A DNA stretch of 64,000 bases from Arthrobacter sp. B0490 (GTDB taxonomy: Bacteria > Actinomycetota > Actinomycetes > Actinomycetales > Micrococcaceae), in the NCBI RefSeq assembly GCF_002929355.1, contig NZ_PJIR01000004.1, positions 1 to 64,000 of the forward strand. Reading direction: 5' to 3'. Under the pieces are notes generated by a model. That model was not told where the DNA came from and ran no database searches. It worked only from the letters and a program-made list of their open reading frames with translations. Shown piece by piece: positions 50,937-60,192 of the stretch. Both the position numbers and the translations under genes were made by a program. Each line of letters opens with the position of its first letter. Position 1 is the first letter of the stretch.

Positions 50937-50948
50937 GAGAGCGCTCTC
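50937..50948. promoter_or_regulatory. LacI-type operator 1 of the beta-glucoside operon
   Basis: GAGAGCGCTCTC is a perfect 12-bp palindrome with the central CG typical of LacI-family sites. It lies 44 bp upstream of the binding-protein start. Confidence 0.8.
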
Positions 50949-50992
50949 TGGGATGTCGCATCACTGTATGTGCTGCAGGTCACAAAGGTCAA

Positions 50993-51004
50993 GAGAGCGC
51001 TCTC
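50993..51004. promoter_or_regulatory. LacI-type operator 2 of the beta-glucoside operon
   Basis: A second GAGAGCGCTCTC, extended to 14 bp (A..T), centred 56 bp from the first. Two identical sites allow cooperative binding or looping across the promoter between them. The rest of 51005-51239 holds no supported gene. Confidence 0.8.
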
Positions 51005-51239
51005 TCACAGAGATCAATGCAGCCGATCGCTGCAAGCATCGGCCGGAGCGTCGGGTCAGGGAAGGCGGACGTGATGCCGGCGGCGTACGCCGAGGCTGAG
51101 TACTTCGTCGGACCCGCCAGCATTTCTTCGGGGGCGCACGGTCGGACAGGTCCACGCCTCCGAACGTGCGCTTCGAAGCGTGACGCGCCGGTTCAGGGCA
51201 CGCCCGTGACCTGCTGACCGGGACCGTATGCGCAGCGGC

Positions 51240-52007
51240 CTAGAACAACGGCCAGGGCACCGCCGGCATCTCACCTCGGGGGCCCGGAAACCGCCCGGTC
51301 GCGCGCAGAGCGGCACAGCGTGCGGCGAGCGAAGAGACTTCCTCGGCAGTGAGCAACTCCGCCAGGTTCCGGCCCAGCTCGCCCTTCAGCCCTTCCCGGA
51401 CACGGTCGACGCCGTCGATCTCCTCGGCTGTCAGCGTTTCCCCGATCCACCCCCACAGCACCGTGCGCAGCTTGTGATCGCTGTGGAAGGTGAGCCCGTG
51501 GTCCACGCCGTGCCGGTGTCCGTCCGCCATCTCGAGGATGTGGTCGCCCTTGCGGTCGGCGTTGTTGACGACGACGTCGAACACCGCCAGGCGCCTCAGC
51601 GCGGGTGTGTCCTCGTGGATGAGAGCGACGATCCGCCCTTCTTCGTCCTGCCCGTCGAGGACGTGCTTCCAGCCTGTCGCCGGCACCTCGTCCGCCGGCA
51701 TCAGATCCACCGCGTCCTGGTCGGGGTCCGTCTGCTGCCAGAGCTGCACCATGCCCCCGCCGAACGGACCATCGCGCAGCCAGGTACGCGGCACGACGTT
51801 CCAGCCCAGGACTTCCGAGACCAGGTAGGCGGCCACCTCCCGGTGGGCCAGAAAGCCGTCGGGGAAATCCCACAGCGGCTTCTCGCCCCGGATCGGCTTG
51901 TACACGACCGCCGCGTCGCCGATGCTGCCCAGGAAGGTGGCGTTGGACGCCGTGGTGATGCGGCCGGTGAGCGTCAGTTCCGCGGTCACCAGGTCTGGCC
52001 CCGGCAT
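51240..52007 (-). CDS. SCO1664-family protein (PI3/4-kinase-like fold)
   Basis: 255 residues from ATG 52007. It shows kinase-like elements: an early ATP-lysine region SIGDAAVVYKPIRGEKPLW, the HREVAAYLVSEVLGWNVVP helix, then LAVFDVVVNNADRKGDHIL with the catalytic-type Asp/Asn, and HGVDHGLTFH as a DFG-like metal site. The family always travels with DUF3090 and a histidine phosphatase in Actinobacteria; its function is unknown. It overlaps the DUF3090 stop by 1 nt (TGATG). Confidence 0.88.
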   Translation of the reverse strand: MPGPDLVTAELTLTGRITTASNATFLGSIGDAAVVYKPIRGEKPLWDFPDGFLAHREVAAYLVSEVLGWNVVPRTWLRDGPFGGGMVQLWQQTDPDQDAVDLMPADEVPATGWKHVLDGQDEEGRIVALIHEDTPALRRLAVFDVVVNNADRKGDHILEMADGHRHGVDHGLTFHSDHKLRTVLWGWIGETLTAEEIDGVDRVREGLKGELGRNLAELLTAEEVSSLAARCAALRATGRFPGPRGEMPAVPWPLF

Positions 52008-52558
52008 CAGACCTCGGGCAGCGTGCAGGTGTGCCCGTCGGCGTCGATCGGGTAGCCGCAGAGCGAGCACGTGGGGCGCCCGGCGCCCACGACCTCGAGG
52101 GTGCGCTTGGCGAACGCGCGGGCGGTGCCGACCGGCATGCGGACGAGCAGCATCTCGGACGCCCCGGCGTCCTCGTCGAGAAGCGGTTCCTCGGTGTCGT
52201 CCTCGATCTCGATGAGCGGGTAGGCCTCGATGACGACCTGCGCCGTCGTCGGGTCCCACCCCAGGCTCATCGTGCCGGTACGGAACTGCTCCTCGACGGC
52301 CTCCAGCTCCTCGTTGTCGACGAGTTCGACCGGAGTGCTCGTGGGGATGCTGAAGGGGTTGCCCTCGAGGGTGCCGAGTTCGTCGAGGATCTCGTCGATC
52401 TTCTCTGCGAGCTGGGCCGACTGCTGCTTCTCGAGCGCGATACTCACGATCTGCTTCCCCGTGCGCACCTGCAGGTAGAACGTGCGCTCCCCTGGTACCC
52501 CGATGGTGCCGACGACGACCCGATCAGGCCAGGCGAATTCGTGAACAGTTGTAGGCAT
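52007..52558 (-). CDS. DUF3090-family protein
   Basis: 183 residues. It begins HEFAWPDRVVVGTIGVPGER then TFYLQVRTGKQIVSIALEKQ, as in DUF3090 proteins, and ends in a small zinc-like motif CSLCGYPIDADGHTC. Function unknown. It is the middle gene of the conserved phosphatase-DUF3090-SCO1664 set, which in other Actinobacteria shows the same order. Confidence 0.9.
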   Translation of the reverse strand: MPTTVHEFAWPDRVVVGTIGVPGERTFYLQVRTGKQIVSIALEKQQSAQLAEKIDEILDELGTLEGNPFSIPTSTPVELVDNEELEAVEEQFRTGTMSLGWDPTTAQVVIEAYPLIEIEDDTEEPLLDEDAGASEMLLVRMPVGTARAFAKRTLEVVGAGRPTCSLCGYPIDADGHTCTLPEV

Positions 52559-52576
52559 AGGCCCATTTTAGGCTCA

Positions 52577-53275
52577 TCAAGCCGGCGGGGCCGTGTGCCC
52601 CGCACCACCACCCACCGGCGCATCCCCGGAAGGGGCGCTGCTCGACAACCACGACAGATCGCCCGCGTCGGTGTTCGTCGCGAAGACGCTCGGTCGGCTC
52701 GCGCCGTAGCGCACGATCGACACCGAGGCAGGTCCCACGTTGATGCGCTGGAACAGGTCGAGGTGCATGCCGAGCGCATCGGCGAGGATCGACTTGATGA
52801 TGTCACCGTGACTCACCGCCACCCACACGGCCCCTGGCCCGTGCTCGGCTTCGAACGCTGCATCATGGCGTCGGATCGCTGCCACGGACCGGGCCTGCAT
52901 CGCGGCCATGGATTCGCCGCCGGGGAACGTGACGGCGGACGGTTGCGATTGCACCACCGGCCACAGGGCCTCGGTCGCGAGTTCGGTGAGCATGCGGCCC
53001 TGCCACTGCCCGTAGTCGCACTCGGTGAGGGCAGGATCGAGCGGCGCATACGGGGCGCCGGCCTGGCGGTCGAGGATGAACTGGGCGGTCTGCTGACAGC
53101 GCTCGAGGGGGCTCGACACCACACCGACGAGCGGCACGGCCACGAGCCGCTCCCCGGTGCGGGCTGCCTGGTCGCACCCGACCTCGTCGAGGCTGACGCC
53201 GGCGGTCCGACCCGCCAGCAGCCCGGTGGCATTCGCTGTGGTGCGGCCGTGCCGCACGAGGATTACTGTCGCCAT
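52577..53275 (-). CDS. Histidine-phosphatase family protein (MSMEG_4193 type)
   Basis: 232 residues. The phosphatase signature is VILVRHGRTTANATGLLAGR near the N-terminus, with SSPLERCQQTAQF supplying the second Arg, and WVAVSHGDIIKSILADALG supplying the second His. It is named phosphoglycerate mutase-like, but the MSMEG_4193 branch has no proven substrate. First gene of the trio on the reverse strand. Confidence 0.9.
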   Translation of the reverse strand: MATVILVRHGRTTANATGLLAGRTAGVSLDEVGCDQAARTGERLVAVPLVGVVSSPLERCQQTAQFILDRQAGAPYAPLDPALTECDYGQWQGRMLTELATEALWPVVQSQPSAVTFPGGESMAAMQARSVAAIRRHDAAFEAEHGPGAVWVAVSHGDIIKSILADALGMHLDLFQRINVGPASVSIVRYGASRPSVFATNTDAGDLSWLSSSAPSGDAPVGGGAGHTAPPA

Positions 53276-53440
53276 CCGCCCAGCCTAACCATCTGCCCGA
53301 CGGTCATGTGCGCTCACCGGAGAAGCGGCCGGGGACAGATGCGGGGTCGACGGGGTCGCCCAGCGCCCGACTCGATCGAATCGGGCGGTTCCTGGGGAAA
53401 AGAGGCGACCGCAGATCTCGATGCGTTAGCATAGACGTAT

Positions 53441-53567
53441 CAAGGGGAGTACTCCCGTCTGTGATCGGCCCGTCAATACGGATGCACTGAAGCATCCCGG
53501 GCCCGTCGGTCCCGGTTCCATCCGGGCGGAGGAGACCTTGGCGCCTATGTCCGACGCCTACCCCTTG
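53441..53567 (+). ncRNA. yybP-ykoY-like manganese riboswitch leader of terC
   Basis: The leader has the expected layout: CAAGGGGAGTA at 53441-53451, a variable middle, GGAGGAGACC near 53528-53537, then a closing CCCCTTG at 53561-53567 that is the exact complement of CAAGGGG and closes helix P1. GGGGAGTA and GGAGACC match the conserved loops of yybP-ykoY elements, which sense Mn(II) and often precede TerC-like genes. The ribosome site GGAG (53567-53570) starts at the base of P1, so folding should control translation of the gene at 53579. Confidence 0.7.
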
Positions 53568-53578
53568 GAGCACCCCTC

Positions 53579-54661
53579 ATGCAGGTCACACCCCTGATCT
53601 GGTTGATCACGATCGCCGTGACGATCCTCTTCTTCGTCTACGAGTTCTTCGCGCACGTGCGCAAACCCCACGAACCGACCATCGCCGAATCGGCCCGCTG
53701 GTCCGCGTTCTACATCGGCCTGGCTCTGCTGTTCGGCGTCGGCATCGGCGTCACGTCGGGCTGGACCTTCGGCGGTGAGTACTTCGCCGGCTACCTCACC
53801 GAGAAGGCGCTGTCGATCGACAACCTGTTCGTCTTCCTCATCGTGATGACAGGCTTCGCGGTCCCGAAGAAGTACCAGCAGAAGGTGCTGATGGTCGGCA
53901 TCATCATCGCCCTGATCCTCCGCGGCGGGTTCATCGCCGTCGGGGCGAGCCTGATCGAGAACTTCTCCTGGATCTTCTACATCTTCGGCGCCCTGCTGCT
54001 CGTCCTGGCCTACCGGCAGGCCTTCGCCAGCCACGACTCCAACCCGGCCAACGGCAAGTTCATGCAGCTCGTCCGCCGCGTCCTGCCGGTCACCGATGAA
54101 TACCATGAGGACAAGCTCACCGTGAAGAAGGGTGGCAAGCGCTTCGTCACGCCGATGCTGCTCACCATCATCGCGATCGGCTTCGTGGACCTCATCTTCG
54201 CCGTCGACTCCATCCCCGCGATCTACGGTCTGACCAACGAGGCGTACATCGTCTTCACCGCGAACGCCTTCGCACTGATGGGCCTGCGCCAGCTGTTCTT
54301 CCTCATCGGCGGACTGCTCGAACGCCTGGTCTACCTCGCGCAGGGACTCGCCGTCATCCTCGCCTTCATCGGCGTGAAGCTCGTCTTCCATGCCCTGCAC
54401 GTCAACGAGCTGTCCTTCATCAACGGCGGGGAACCGCTCCTCTGGGTGCCCGAGATCCCCATCTGGTTCTCGCTGCTGTTCATCGCCGCCACCGTCGCCG
54501 TCGCCACCGTGGCGAGCCTGCTCAAGACCCGGGGCGACGGCGGCAGGAACGACCGCGACGAGGTGCAGGGCGAACAGGTGGTCAGCGCGGTCAGCGACGA
54601 CAGGGAGACGGATTCCCAGGCCGACGACGACGCCAGCACCACAGCGGGAGCGCAGAAGTAA
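53579..54661 (+). CDS. TerC-family integral membrane protein
   Basis: 360 residues, about nine membrane segments. The TerC core is seen in EKALSIDNLFVFLIVMTGF, with its conserved acidic Glu and Asp inside the membrane, and in VDLIFAVDSIPAIYGLTNEA. These proteins export or load manganese during secretion, and older annotations call them tellurium resistance. The C-terminal 50 residues are charged and variable. The manganese-type leader upstream supports an Mn function. Confidence 0.92.
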   Translation: MQVTPLIWLITIAVTILFFVYEFFAHVRKPHEPTIAESARWSAFYIGLALLFGVGIGVTSGWTFGGEYFAGYLTEKALSIDNLFVFLIVMTGFAVPKKYQQKVLMVGIIIALILRGGFIAVGASLIENFSWIFYIFGALLLVLAYRQAFASHDSNPANGKFMQLVRRVLPVTDEYHEDKLTVKKGGKRFVTPMLLTIIAIGFVDLIFAVDSIPAIYGLTNEAYIVFTANAFALMGLRQLFFLIGGLLERLVYLAQGLAVILAFIGVKLVFHALHVNELSFINGGEPLLWVPEIPIWFSLLFIAATVAVATVASLLKTRGDGGRNDRDEVQGEQVVSAVSDDRETDSQADDDASTTAGAQK

Positions 54662-54674
54662 CCACCGCACGAAC

Positions 54675-54717
54675 GACGCACCACCGGTCCCCGCGAAACG
54701 GGGGCCGGTGGTGCGTC
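54675..54717. terminator. Strong terminator after terC
   Basis: GACGCACCACCGG-TCCCCG pairs with CGGGG-GCCGGTGGTGCGTC around a CGAAA loop, giving an almost perfect stem of about 19 bp beginning 14 bp after the stop codon. Confidence 0.8.
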
Positions 54718-54799
54718 ATCGCGGACCGCGCGAAAAGCCGGCACATGACGTTGACTGGTTGTGTGGCCGGTAGAGCGCCGGCGCTATGAAGGAGACATC

Positions 54800-55630
54800 A
54801 TGACCACCTGGCTGATCACCGGCTGCTCCACAGGACTCGGACGCGCCCTCGCCGAGGCCGCCCTCCAGCGCGGTGACAACGTGGTGGCCACGGCCCGTGA
54901 TGCCTCGAAGGTGGAGGACCTCACGGCGGCGTACCCTGACACGGCGCTCGCCCTTCCCCTCGATGTGACCGACGCCGACCAGGTACGGACGGCCGTGGAG
55001 AGCGGCACCGAGACGTTCGGCGGGATCGACGTACTGGTCAACAACGCAGGCTACGGGTACCGCGCCGCCGTCGAGGAGGGCGACGACGACGACGTGCGCA
55101 CCCTGTTCAACACGCACTTCTTCGGCACCGTGGACCTGATCAAAGCGGTCCTGCCCCAGATGCGTGCCCGGCGCGCCGGCACCATCGTGAACCTGTCCTC
55201 GATCGGCGCACGGATCACCCCGGCCGGTTCCGGCTACTACGCGGCCGTGAAGTCCGCGGTCGAAGGGCTCACCGGATCACTGCGCAAGGAGCTGGAACCC
55301 CTGGGCATCACGGCGATGGTCGTCGAGCCCGGCGGATTCAGGACCGACTTCTCCGGCCGGTCCCTCCAGCAGTCCGCGGACACCATCGACGACTACGCCG
55401 CTACCGCGGGCAGGCGTCGGAAGGAGAACGACACCAGCCACGGCACGCAACCCGGGGACCCTGCCAAGGCGGCAGCAGCGCTCATCGCCGCCGTGGTCGC
55501 CCCGGACGCCCCCGAGGTGCTGATCCTCGGAGCCGACGCGATCAGCGCCCACGCCGACGTCCTCCAGGCGCAGCTCGCCTCGCTCGAGGCCTGGCGGCAC
55601 GTCAGCGAGAGCACCGGGGTCGACGAGTAG
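54800..55630 (+). CDS. SDR-family oxidoreductase
   Basis: 276 residues. NAD(P) motif WLITGCSTGLGRALAEAALQ, then VLVNNAGYGYRAAVEEG, and the catalytic YYAAVKSAVEG (Tyr-x3-Lys). The longer-than-usual C-terminus and the GCSTGLG start match the classical SDR group often annotated as oxidoreductase/retinol dehydrogenase-like; substrate unknown. AAGGAG 6 nt upstream of ATG 54800. Confidence 0.88.
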   Translation: MTTWLITGCSTGLGRALAEAALQRGDNVVATARDASKVEDLTAAYPDTALALPLDVTDADQVRTAVESGTETFGGIDVLVNNAGYGYRAAVEEGDDDDVRTLFNTHFFGTVDLIKAVLPQMRARRAGTIVNLSSIGARITPAGSGYYAAVKSAVEGLTGSLRKELEPLGITAMVVEPGGFRTDFSGRSLQQSADTIDDYAATAGRRRKENDTSHGTQPGDPAKAAAALIAAVVAPDAPEVLILGADAISAHADVLQAQLASLEAWRHVSESTGVDE

Positions 55631-55740
55631 CCCACTGCGGAGGGGCCTCCCAGCGAGACGACCCTCCAGCGGCGACGAGTCACCCCACCCCAGCACCCCG
55701 GTCGACCGGCACCCGGCCGACCCCCACCCGAGGAGACACC

Positions 55741-56637
55741 ATGAAGGTCCTGATCACCGGCGCCCACGGAAAGGTCGGTCGCGCCACCACACAGGCGATG
55801 ATCGACGCCGGCCACGAGGTACACACCACCGATCTCTCCCGGCCCGGCTTCGAACGCAAGGCCGACGACGCGCCCCGCTACACGATGGCGGACCTCACCG
55901 ACGCGGGCGAGGCCTACGCCGTCGTCCACGGCGCGGACGCCGTCGTCCACATCGCGGCCATCCCGGAGCCGACCGGCAACCCGCCCCACGTCGTGTTCCA
56001 GACCAACCTGATGGCCACGTTCAACGTCCTCGAAGCGGCCATCCGTTTCGGCGTCGAACGCTTCGTCTACATCTCGAGCGAGACCGTCCCCGGCTTCTTC
56101 TTCCCCGAGCGCGACTTCCTGCCCGACTACGCGCCCGTGGACGAGAAGCACCCGATCCGCCCGCAGGACCCCTACGCCCTGTCCAAGCACTTCGGCGAGC
56201 AGCTCATGGACGCCGCGGTCGCCCGGGCGGACATCCGATGCATCTCGATCCGGCCCAGTTGGGTCCAGTTCGAGGGCAACTACGAGCACAACCTGGGGCC
56301 GCAGATCCGCGACGCCTCCGTCCTGAGCCCCAACCTCTGGAGCTACATCGACGTCCACGACCTGGCCGACGCCATCGTCCTCGCCACCGGATCGGACCTG
56401 CCGGGGCACGAGGTCTTCTACATCGCATCGCCCGACAACGTGGGGGGCTACGACTTCGCCGAGATCCTCACGAGGTACTACGGCGACCGGATCGAACTGC
56501 GTGAGCTGGACCGCCCGGACGCCTCGGGTATCTCCAGCGCGAAGGCCCAGCGGATGCTCGGGTGGGTGCCCCGGCGATCCTGGCGCGACTACCTCGATAC
56601 CGAGGGGAAGGCCCTCCCGCGGGAGGTCGCACCCTGA
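55741..56637 (+). CDS. NAD-dependent epimerase/dehydratase (extended SDR)
   Basis: 298 residues. It has VLITGAHGKVGRATTQAMID at the N-terminus, VHIAAIPEPTGNPPHVV in the middle, and the catalytic YALSKHFGEQLMDAAVARAD. Extended SDRs of this kind epimerise or oxidise sugars such as uronates. A GAGGAGACACC leader precedes the ATG. Same strand as the preceding SDR, 110 bp away, so co-expression is possible. Confidence 0.87.
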   Translation: MKVLITGAHGKVGRATTQAMIDAGHEVHTTDLSRPGFERKADDAPRYTMADLTDAGEAYAVVHGADAVVHIAAIPEPTGNPPHVVFQTNLMATFNVLEAAIRFGVERFVYISSETVPGFFFPERDFLPDYAPVDEKHPIRPQDPYALSKHFGEQLMDAAVARADIRCISIRPSWVQFEGNYEHNLGPQIRDASVLSPNLWSYIDVHDLADAIVLATGSDLPGHEVFYIASPDNVGGYDFAEILTRYYGDRIELRELDRPDASGISSAKAQRMLGWVPRRSWRDYLDTEGKALPREVAP

Positions 56638-56643
56638 ACGGAC

Positions 56644-56684
56644 GAGAGCTCCCGGCCACCGGCTTCCGGCGGCCGGGAGCTCTC
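56644..56684. terminator. Bidirectional terminator between convergent genes
   Basis: GAGAGCTCCCGGCC (56644-56657 with the outer GA bases) pairs with GGCCGGGAGCTCTC (56671-56684), a 14-bp perfect stem. It lies between the epimerase stop (56637) and the convergent radical-SAM gene stop (56708). Confidence 0.8.
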
Positions 56685-56707
56685 GGCGCTCAGCGCGTGC
56701 CTGCGAA

Positions 56708-57817
56708 TCAGGTCCAGTAGAGGAGCCTGGCGGCCGGTAGGCGCCGCTCCAGTTCCTCGGTGAACCACTCACGCATCTCCGTCATGGTCTGCCTGGGGTA
56801 CACGTACTTCACGCCGCCGAACTTGGACCGCTTCCGGCTGCGCAGGTCCTCGTCCATCTCGAGCTTGGTCCTCGGGTACCAGCCGAGCAGCACCTCCTTG
56901 CTCGCGGGGGTGAAGCGGTGCGTGATGATCTCGGCCGTGAGATCGAGGTCGTCGATCCCGGCGACCGCTGCGGAGACGTCGTCGAGCAGCGCGGCGTACT
57001 GCTCCCGCCACCCGGGGACGGGCATGATCGGGGCGATCGTCAGACCGACCCGGTAGCCGGCCGTCGCCACCGCTCGGAGGGCGGTGAGCCGCGCGGGCAT
57101 GCGCGCGGTCCCGCCCTCGAACCTGGTGGCGACCTCCGCTGCATTGACCGAGAAGCGGATGCGGGTCCTGCGCCCGTGATCGAGGGTCACGAGCTCACCG
57201 ACGTCGTCGAACTTGGTGGTGAAGCGCAGCTGGACGTCGCTGCCGAACTCACCGGCCCCGACCCGGGAGATCGCGGCAGCGAGCGAACCGGTCACGTCCT
57301 CGATACCGAGGGGGTCGGTGTAGCAGGACAGCTCGAACGTCGTCCCCTCGTTCCCGCGCTCGATGGTCCCGCTCGTGACGGACCCCCGGCCGGCGTGCGT
57401 GCGGACGCCGTCGAGCACGTCGTCGAGATTCGCGTAGACGCGGGTCACCGGCGGCCCCTGCAGGGATCCGGCGAGGTAGCAGTACTGGCAGTGGGCGGGG
57501 CACCCCTTGGCGAGGTCGATCCGCCAGTCGGCGCTCGGCGGGATCGGCTGCGGCTTGAGGGCGCTGGGAGGGGCCACGACCACCGCGAGCGTGTTCTTCG
57601 CGGACGCATAGGTCTCGCGTTCGGTGGCACCGCGCAGTCCCGTGAGCGCGTTCCCCGGCATGATCCGGATGTCGTCGACCCCGGCCCGCTCGCACCGTCG
57701 GATGATCTCGGCCGTGTGCGGGAGCTCGGCTGCAGCCCGCGTGATCATCACGTGTCTGGGGACCCACAGGCGCGTCGGAGTGAGGGTGGTCAGGTCCAGT
57801 TCCCGGGCTGTAGTCAT
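56708..57817 (-). CDS. Radical-SAM protein of the spore photoproduct lyase-like (Rv2578c) family
   Basis: About 369 residues. The iron-sulfur motif is GCPAHCQYCYLAGSLQGPP (CxxxCxxC) preceded by DWRIDLAKG. The pattern YTDPLGIEDVTGSL and RFTTKFDDVGELVTL follows the SplB-type order. Rv2578c-type proteins are widespread in non-sporulating Actinobacteria and suspected to act in DNA repair; the reaction is unproven. Start at ATG 57817 is tentative; TTG 57832 is open too. It stands alone. Confidence 0.85.
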   Translation of the reverse strand: MTTARELDLTTLTPTRLWVPRHVMITRAAAELPHTAEIIRRCERAGVDDIRIMPGNALTGLRGATERETYASAKNTLAVVVAPPSALKPQPIPPSADWRIDLAKGCPAHCQYCYLAGSLQGPPVTRVYANLDDVLDGVRTHAGRGSVTSGTIERGNEGTTFELSCYTDPLGIEDVTGSLAAAISRVGAGEFGSDVQLRFTTKFDDVGELVTLDHGRRTRIRFSVNAAEVATRFEGGTARMPARLTALRAVATAGYRVGLTIAPIMPVPGWREQYAALLDDVSAAVAGIDDLDLTAEIITHRFTPASKEVLLGWYPRTKLEMDEDLRSRKRSKFGGVKYVYPRQTMTEMREWFTEELERRLPAARLLYWT

Positions 57818-57908
57818 CACCTTGTACAACAACCCCGACGGCGGGTCTGTTCCGCTGGGTGCCGGTCACTGGAGCGGTTTCTTCGGGTAGGGATGGCCCT
57901 GCAGCAAA

Positions 57909-57945
57909 GGGCCGCCGCGGAAGCCGGGAGCTTCCGCGGCGGCCC
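57909..57945 (-). terminator. Strong terminator after the MHS transporter gene
   Basis: GGGCCGCCGCGGAAGC (57909-57924) pairs perfectly with GCTTCCGCGGCGGCCC (57930-57945) around a CGGGA loop. It lies 15 bp past the stop at 57960 and closes the LacI-controlled operon. Confidence 0.85.
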
Positions 57946-57959
57946 GTCGTGCTGCCGTT

Positions 57960-59297
57960 CTAGCCCATCGGAGCGGGTTCCTTCTGGTCGATGTTCGCCA
58001 GGTCCACGTCCTTGGTCTCCTTGGCGAAGGAGATGGAGAACATGGCCACAGCAGTGCTGACGATGATGATCAGGACGACGAAGTGCGTGCCGCCCGTCCA
58101 CAGGACCAGCGCCCCGGCCAGGGCCGGCATGAAGCCGGCCAGCAGGATGGAGGCCATCTGGTAGCCGATGGAGATGCCCGAGTACCGGACCGCCGTGGGG
58201 AACAGCTCGCAGTAGAGCGCCGGCAGGGGCGCATAGACGAGTGCGTGTCCGAGCGCGAGGAACAGGGCCACGCCGAGGATGATCGCCCACTGCTGACCGG
58301 TCTGGATGAGCTCGAAGATGGGCCATGCCGTGATGATGATCGCCGTACCGCCGAGGAAGAACGTCTTCTTGCGGCCGATCCTGTCCGACAGTCGACCGAA
58401 GACCGGGATCATGATGATGTTCAGCGCCGAGCCGATCATCACGGCCGTGAGCCCGTACTGACGGGGGACCTCGAGCGTGGTGGTGACATAGGAGAGGACG
58501 AAGACGGTGAAGAGGTAGTAGTTGCCCGCCTCGGCGAACCGACCGAAGATCGTGATCAGGAGCGGCTTGCGGTGGTGGGCGAGGAGCACCTTCAGGGGTG
58601 CCTTCTGCTCGACGTTGGCCTTCTCCATCTTCGCCTTCTCGGCCAGGAACTCGGGGCTCTCGGCGGCGTTGAGGCGGATGTACAGGCCGACGGCGGCGAG
58701 GACGACACTGAGGAGGAACGGCACGCGCCAGCCCCAGGTCTCGAACTCGTCACCGGAGATCGCGGCGGCGAGGGCGACTGCCGCGGTGCCGAGCAGCAGC
58801 CCGCAGGACACGCCGATCTGCGGCCACGACCCGTAGAAGCCGCGCCTGCCCTTGGGGGCGTTCTCCACGGCGATGATCGCCGCTCCGCCCCATTCGCCGC
58901 CGACGGCGAAGCCCTGAGCGAGTCGCAGGACGCACAGCAGGATCGGAGCGAGGATCCCGACCGCCGCGTAGGTGGGCAGGAGCCCGATGAGGGCGGTGGA
59001 GACGCTCATGATGGCGAACGTCAGGATCAGGGTCGACTTCCGGCCGATCCTGTCGCCGAGGTGCCCGGCGACGAAGGCCCCGAACGGACGGGCGATGAAC
59101 CCCACACCGAAGGTGGCCAGGGCCGCGATCTGGGAGATGCCGGGTTCCATGGCGGGGAAGAAGAGAGGCCCGAAGACCAGGGCCGCCGCGGTGGCGTACA
59201 CGGTGTACTCGTACCATTCGACGATGGCACCGATGGTGCCGGACACGAGGGTTCTGCGGCGAACCTGCTCAGGTGTCATGGACGTTGCAATAGCCAT
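57960..59297 (-). CDS. MFS transporter, MHS type
   Basis: 445 residues and 12 membrane segments. Family signs: IGAIVEWYEYTVYATAAALV at helix 1, FVAGHLGDRIGRKSTLIL in the loop, and VLRLAQGFAVGGEWGGAAII. MHS carriers import organic acids and related small anions. Start ATG 59297 with a GGAG about 7 nt upstream. It ends the operon of the HisD-family dehydrogenase and SDR, and probably imports their substrate. Confidence 0.9.
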   Translation of the reverse strand: MAIATSMTPEQVRRRTLVSGTIGAIVEWYEYTVYATAAALVFGPLFFPAMEPGISQIAALATFGVGFIARPFGAFVAGHLGDRIGRKSTLILTFAIMSVSTALIGLLPTYAAVGILAPILLCVLRLAQGFAVGGEWGGAAIIAVENAPKGRRGFYGSWPQIGVSCGLLLGTAAVALAAAISGDEFETWGWRVPFLLSVVLAAVGLYIRLNAAESPEFLAEKAKMEKANVEQKAPLKVLLAHHRKPLLITIFGRFAEAGNYYLFTVFVLSYVTTTLEVPRQYGLTAVMIGSALNIIMIPVFGRLSDRIGRKKTFFLGGTAIIITAWPIFELIQTGQQWAIILGVALFLALGHALVYAPLPALYCELFPTAVRYSGISIGYQMASILLAGFMPALAGALVLWTGGTHFVVLIIIVSTAVAMFSISFAKETKDVDLANIDQKEPAPMG

Positions 59298-59438
59298 TCA
59301 AGGCTCCGTTCATACGGGTTTTCGGTTGGTGTGCGGCCGCTTGTCGCGGGATGCGGAAGCGGTAGGTACGTCGCTGGGATATCTGCCGTGGTGGACCGTC
59401 AGGTCGGACCCCCGAGCCCAGCGCAGTTCGGGCCGGAC

Positions 59439-60182
59439 TCAGCGGATGGTGTAGCCGCCGTCGATGGTGATGGTGTGCCCGGTGACGAGTGAAGCGGTTT
59501 CTCCGAGGAGGTAGAGGACCGCGCCGACGACGTCCTCCGGTTCCCCGAAGCGGCCGATCGGGATGCGGTTCAGGAGTTCGTCGGCGCGTGCCGGGTCGTC
59601 GAGCGTCGAGGCGGTGAGCTCGGTGCGGATGAACGTCGGAGCGACAGCATTGACCCGTATGCCGTGGCGGGACCACTCGAGGGCGAGTGTCTTCGTCACG
59701 TGCATGAGCCCGGCCTTGCTGGCCCCGTAGGCTGCCCTGTCCTCGATGGCGACGATGCCGGCCTGGGAGGCGAGGTTCACCACGGCCGCCGGAGTGCCGG
59801 CCCGGAGCCACGTCCTGGCCAGTTCCGTGGTCAGGAAGAAGGGCGCCTTGAGGTTCGTTCCGAGCACCGTGTCCCAGTCCTGTTCGGTGACGTCGACAGC
59901 AGCCCGGGGGATGTTGACCCCCGCGTTGTTGACGAGCAGGTCGATGCCGCCGCTGCGTTCGAGCAGTCCGGACACGAACGCCGGGATGGCCGCCGTGTCC
60001 GCGAGATCGATGGACAGCGGTGGCGTCCCGTAGCGCTCCGCGATCTCCCGGCTGGTCGCCGCGTCCCGGCTCGTGCCGTGGACGAGGGCGCCGTGCTCGG
60101 CAAGGCCATCGGCGATCGCCCTGCCGAGGCCGCGGCCGGCACCGGTCACCAGGACCTTCTTGCCGTCGAGCCGGAAATCCAC
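59439..60182 (-). CDS. SDR-family dehydrogenase
   Basis: 247 residues from GTG 60182. NAD motif VLVTGAGRGLGRAIADGL, then LLVNNAGVNIPRAAVDV, catalytic Ser in VVNLASQAG, Tyr-Lys in AAYGASKAGLMH, and the C-terminal TGHTITIDGGYTIR. It starts 10 nt after the HisD-family gene, so they are co-transcribed. It probably oxidises another hydroxyl group on the same pathway; the substrate is not known. Confidence 0.88.
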   Translation of the reverse strand: MDFRLDGKKVLVTGAGRGLGRAIADGLAEHGALVHGTSRDAATSREIAERYGTPPLSIDLADTAAIPAFVSGLLERSGGIDLLVNNAGVNIPRAAVDVTEQDWDTVLGTNLKAPFFLTTELARTWLRAGTPAAVVNLASQAGIVAIEDRAAYGASKAGLMHVTKTLALEWSRHGIRVNAVAPTFIRTELTASTLDDPARADELLNRIPIGRFGEPEDVVGAVLYLLGETASLVTGHTITIDGGYTIR

Positions 60183-60192
60183 GACCCGCGGC

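Noticed and set aside
53558..54670. Reverse-strand frame of 370 codons across terC
   Set aside because: Asp/Glu/Arg-rich shadow of a clear TerC gene.
58083..59492. Forward-strand frame of 469 codons
   Set aside because: Shadow of the MHS transporter; no hydrophobic segments or motifs of its own.
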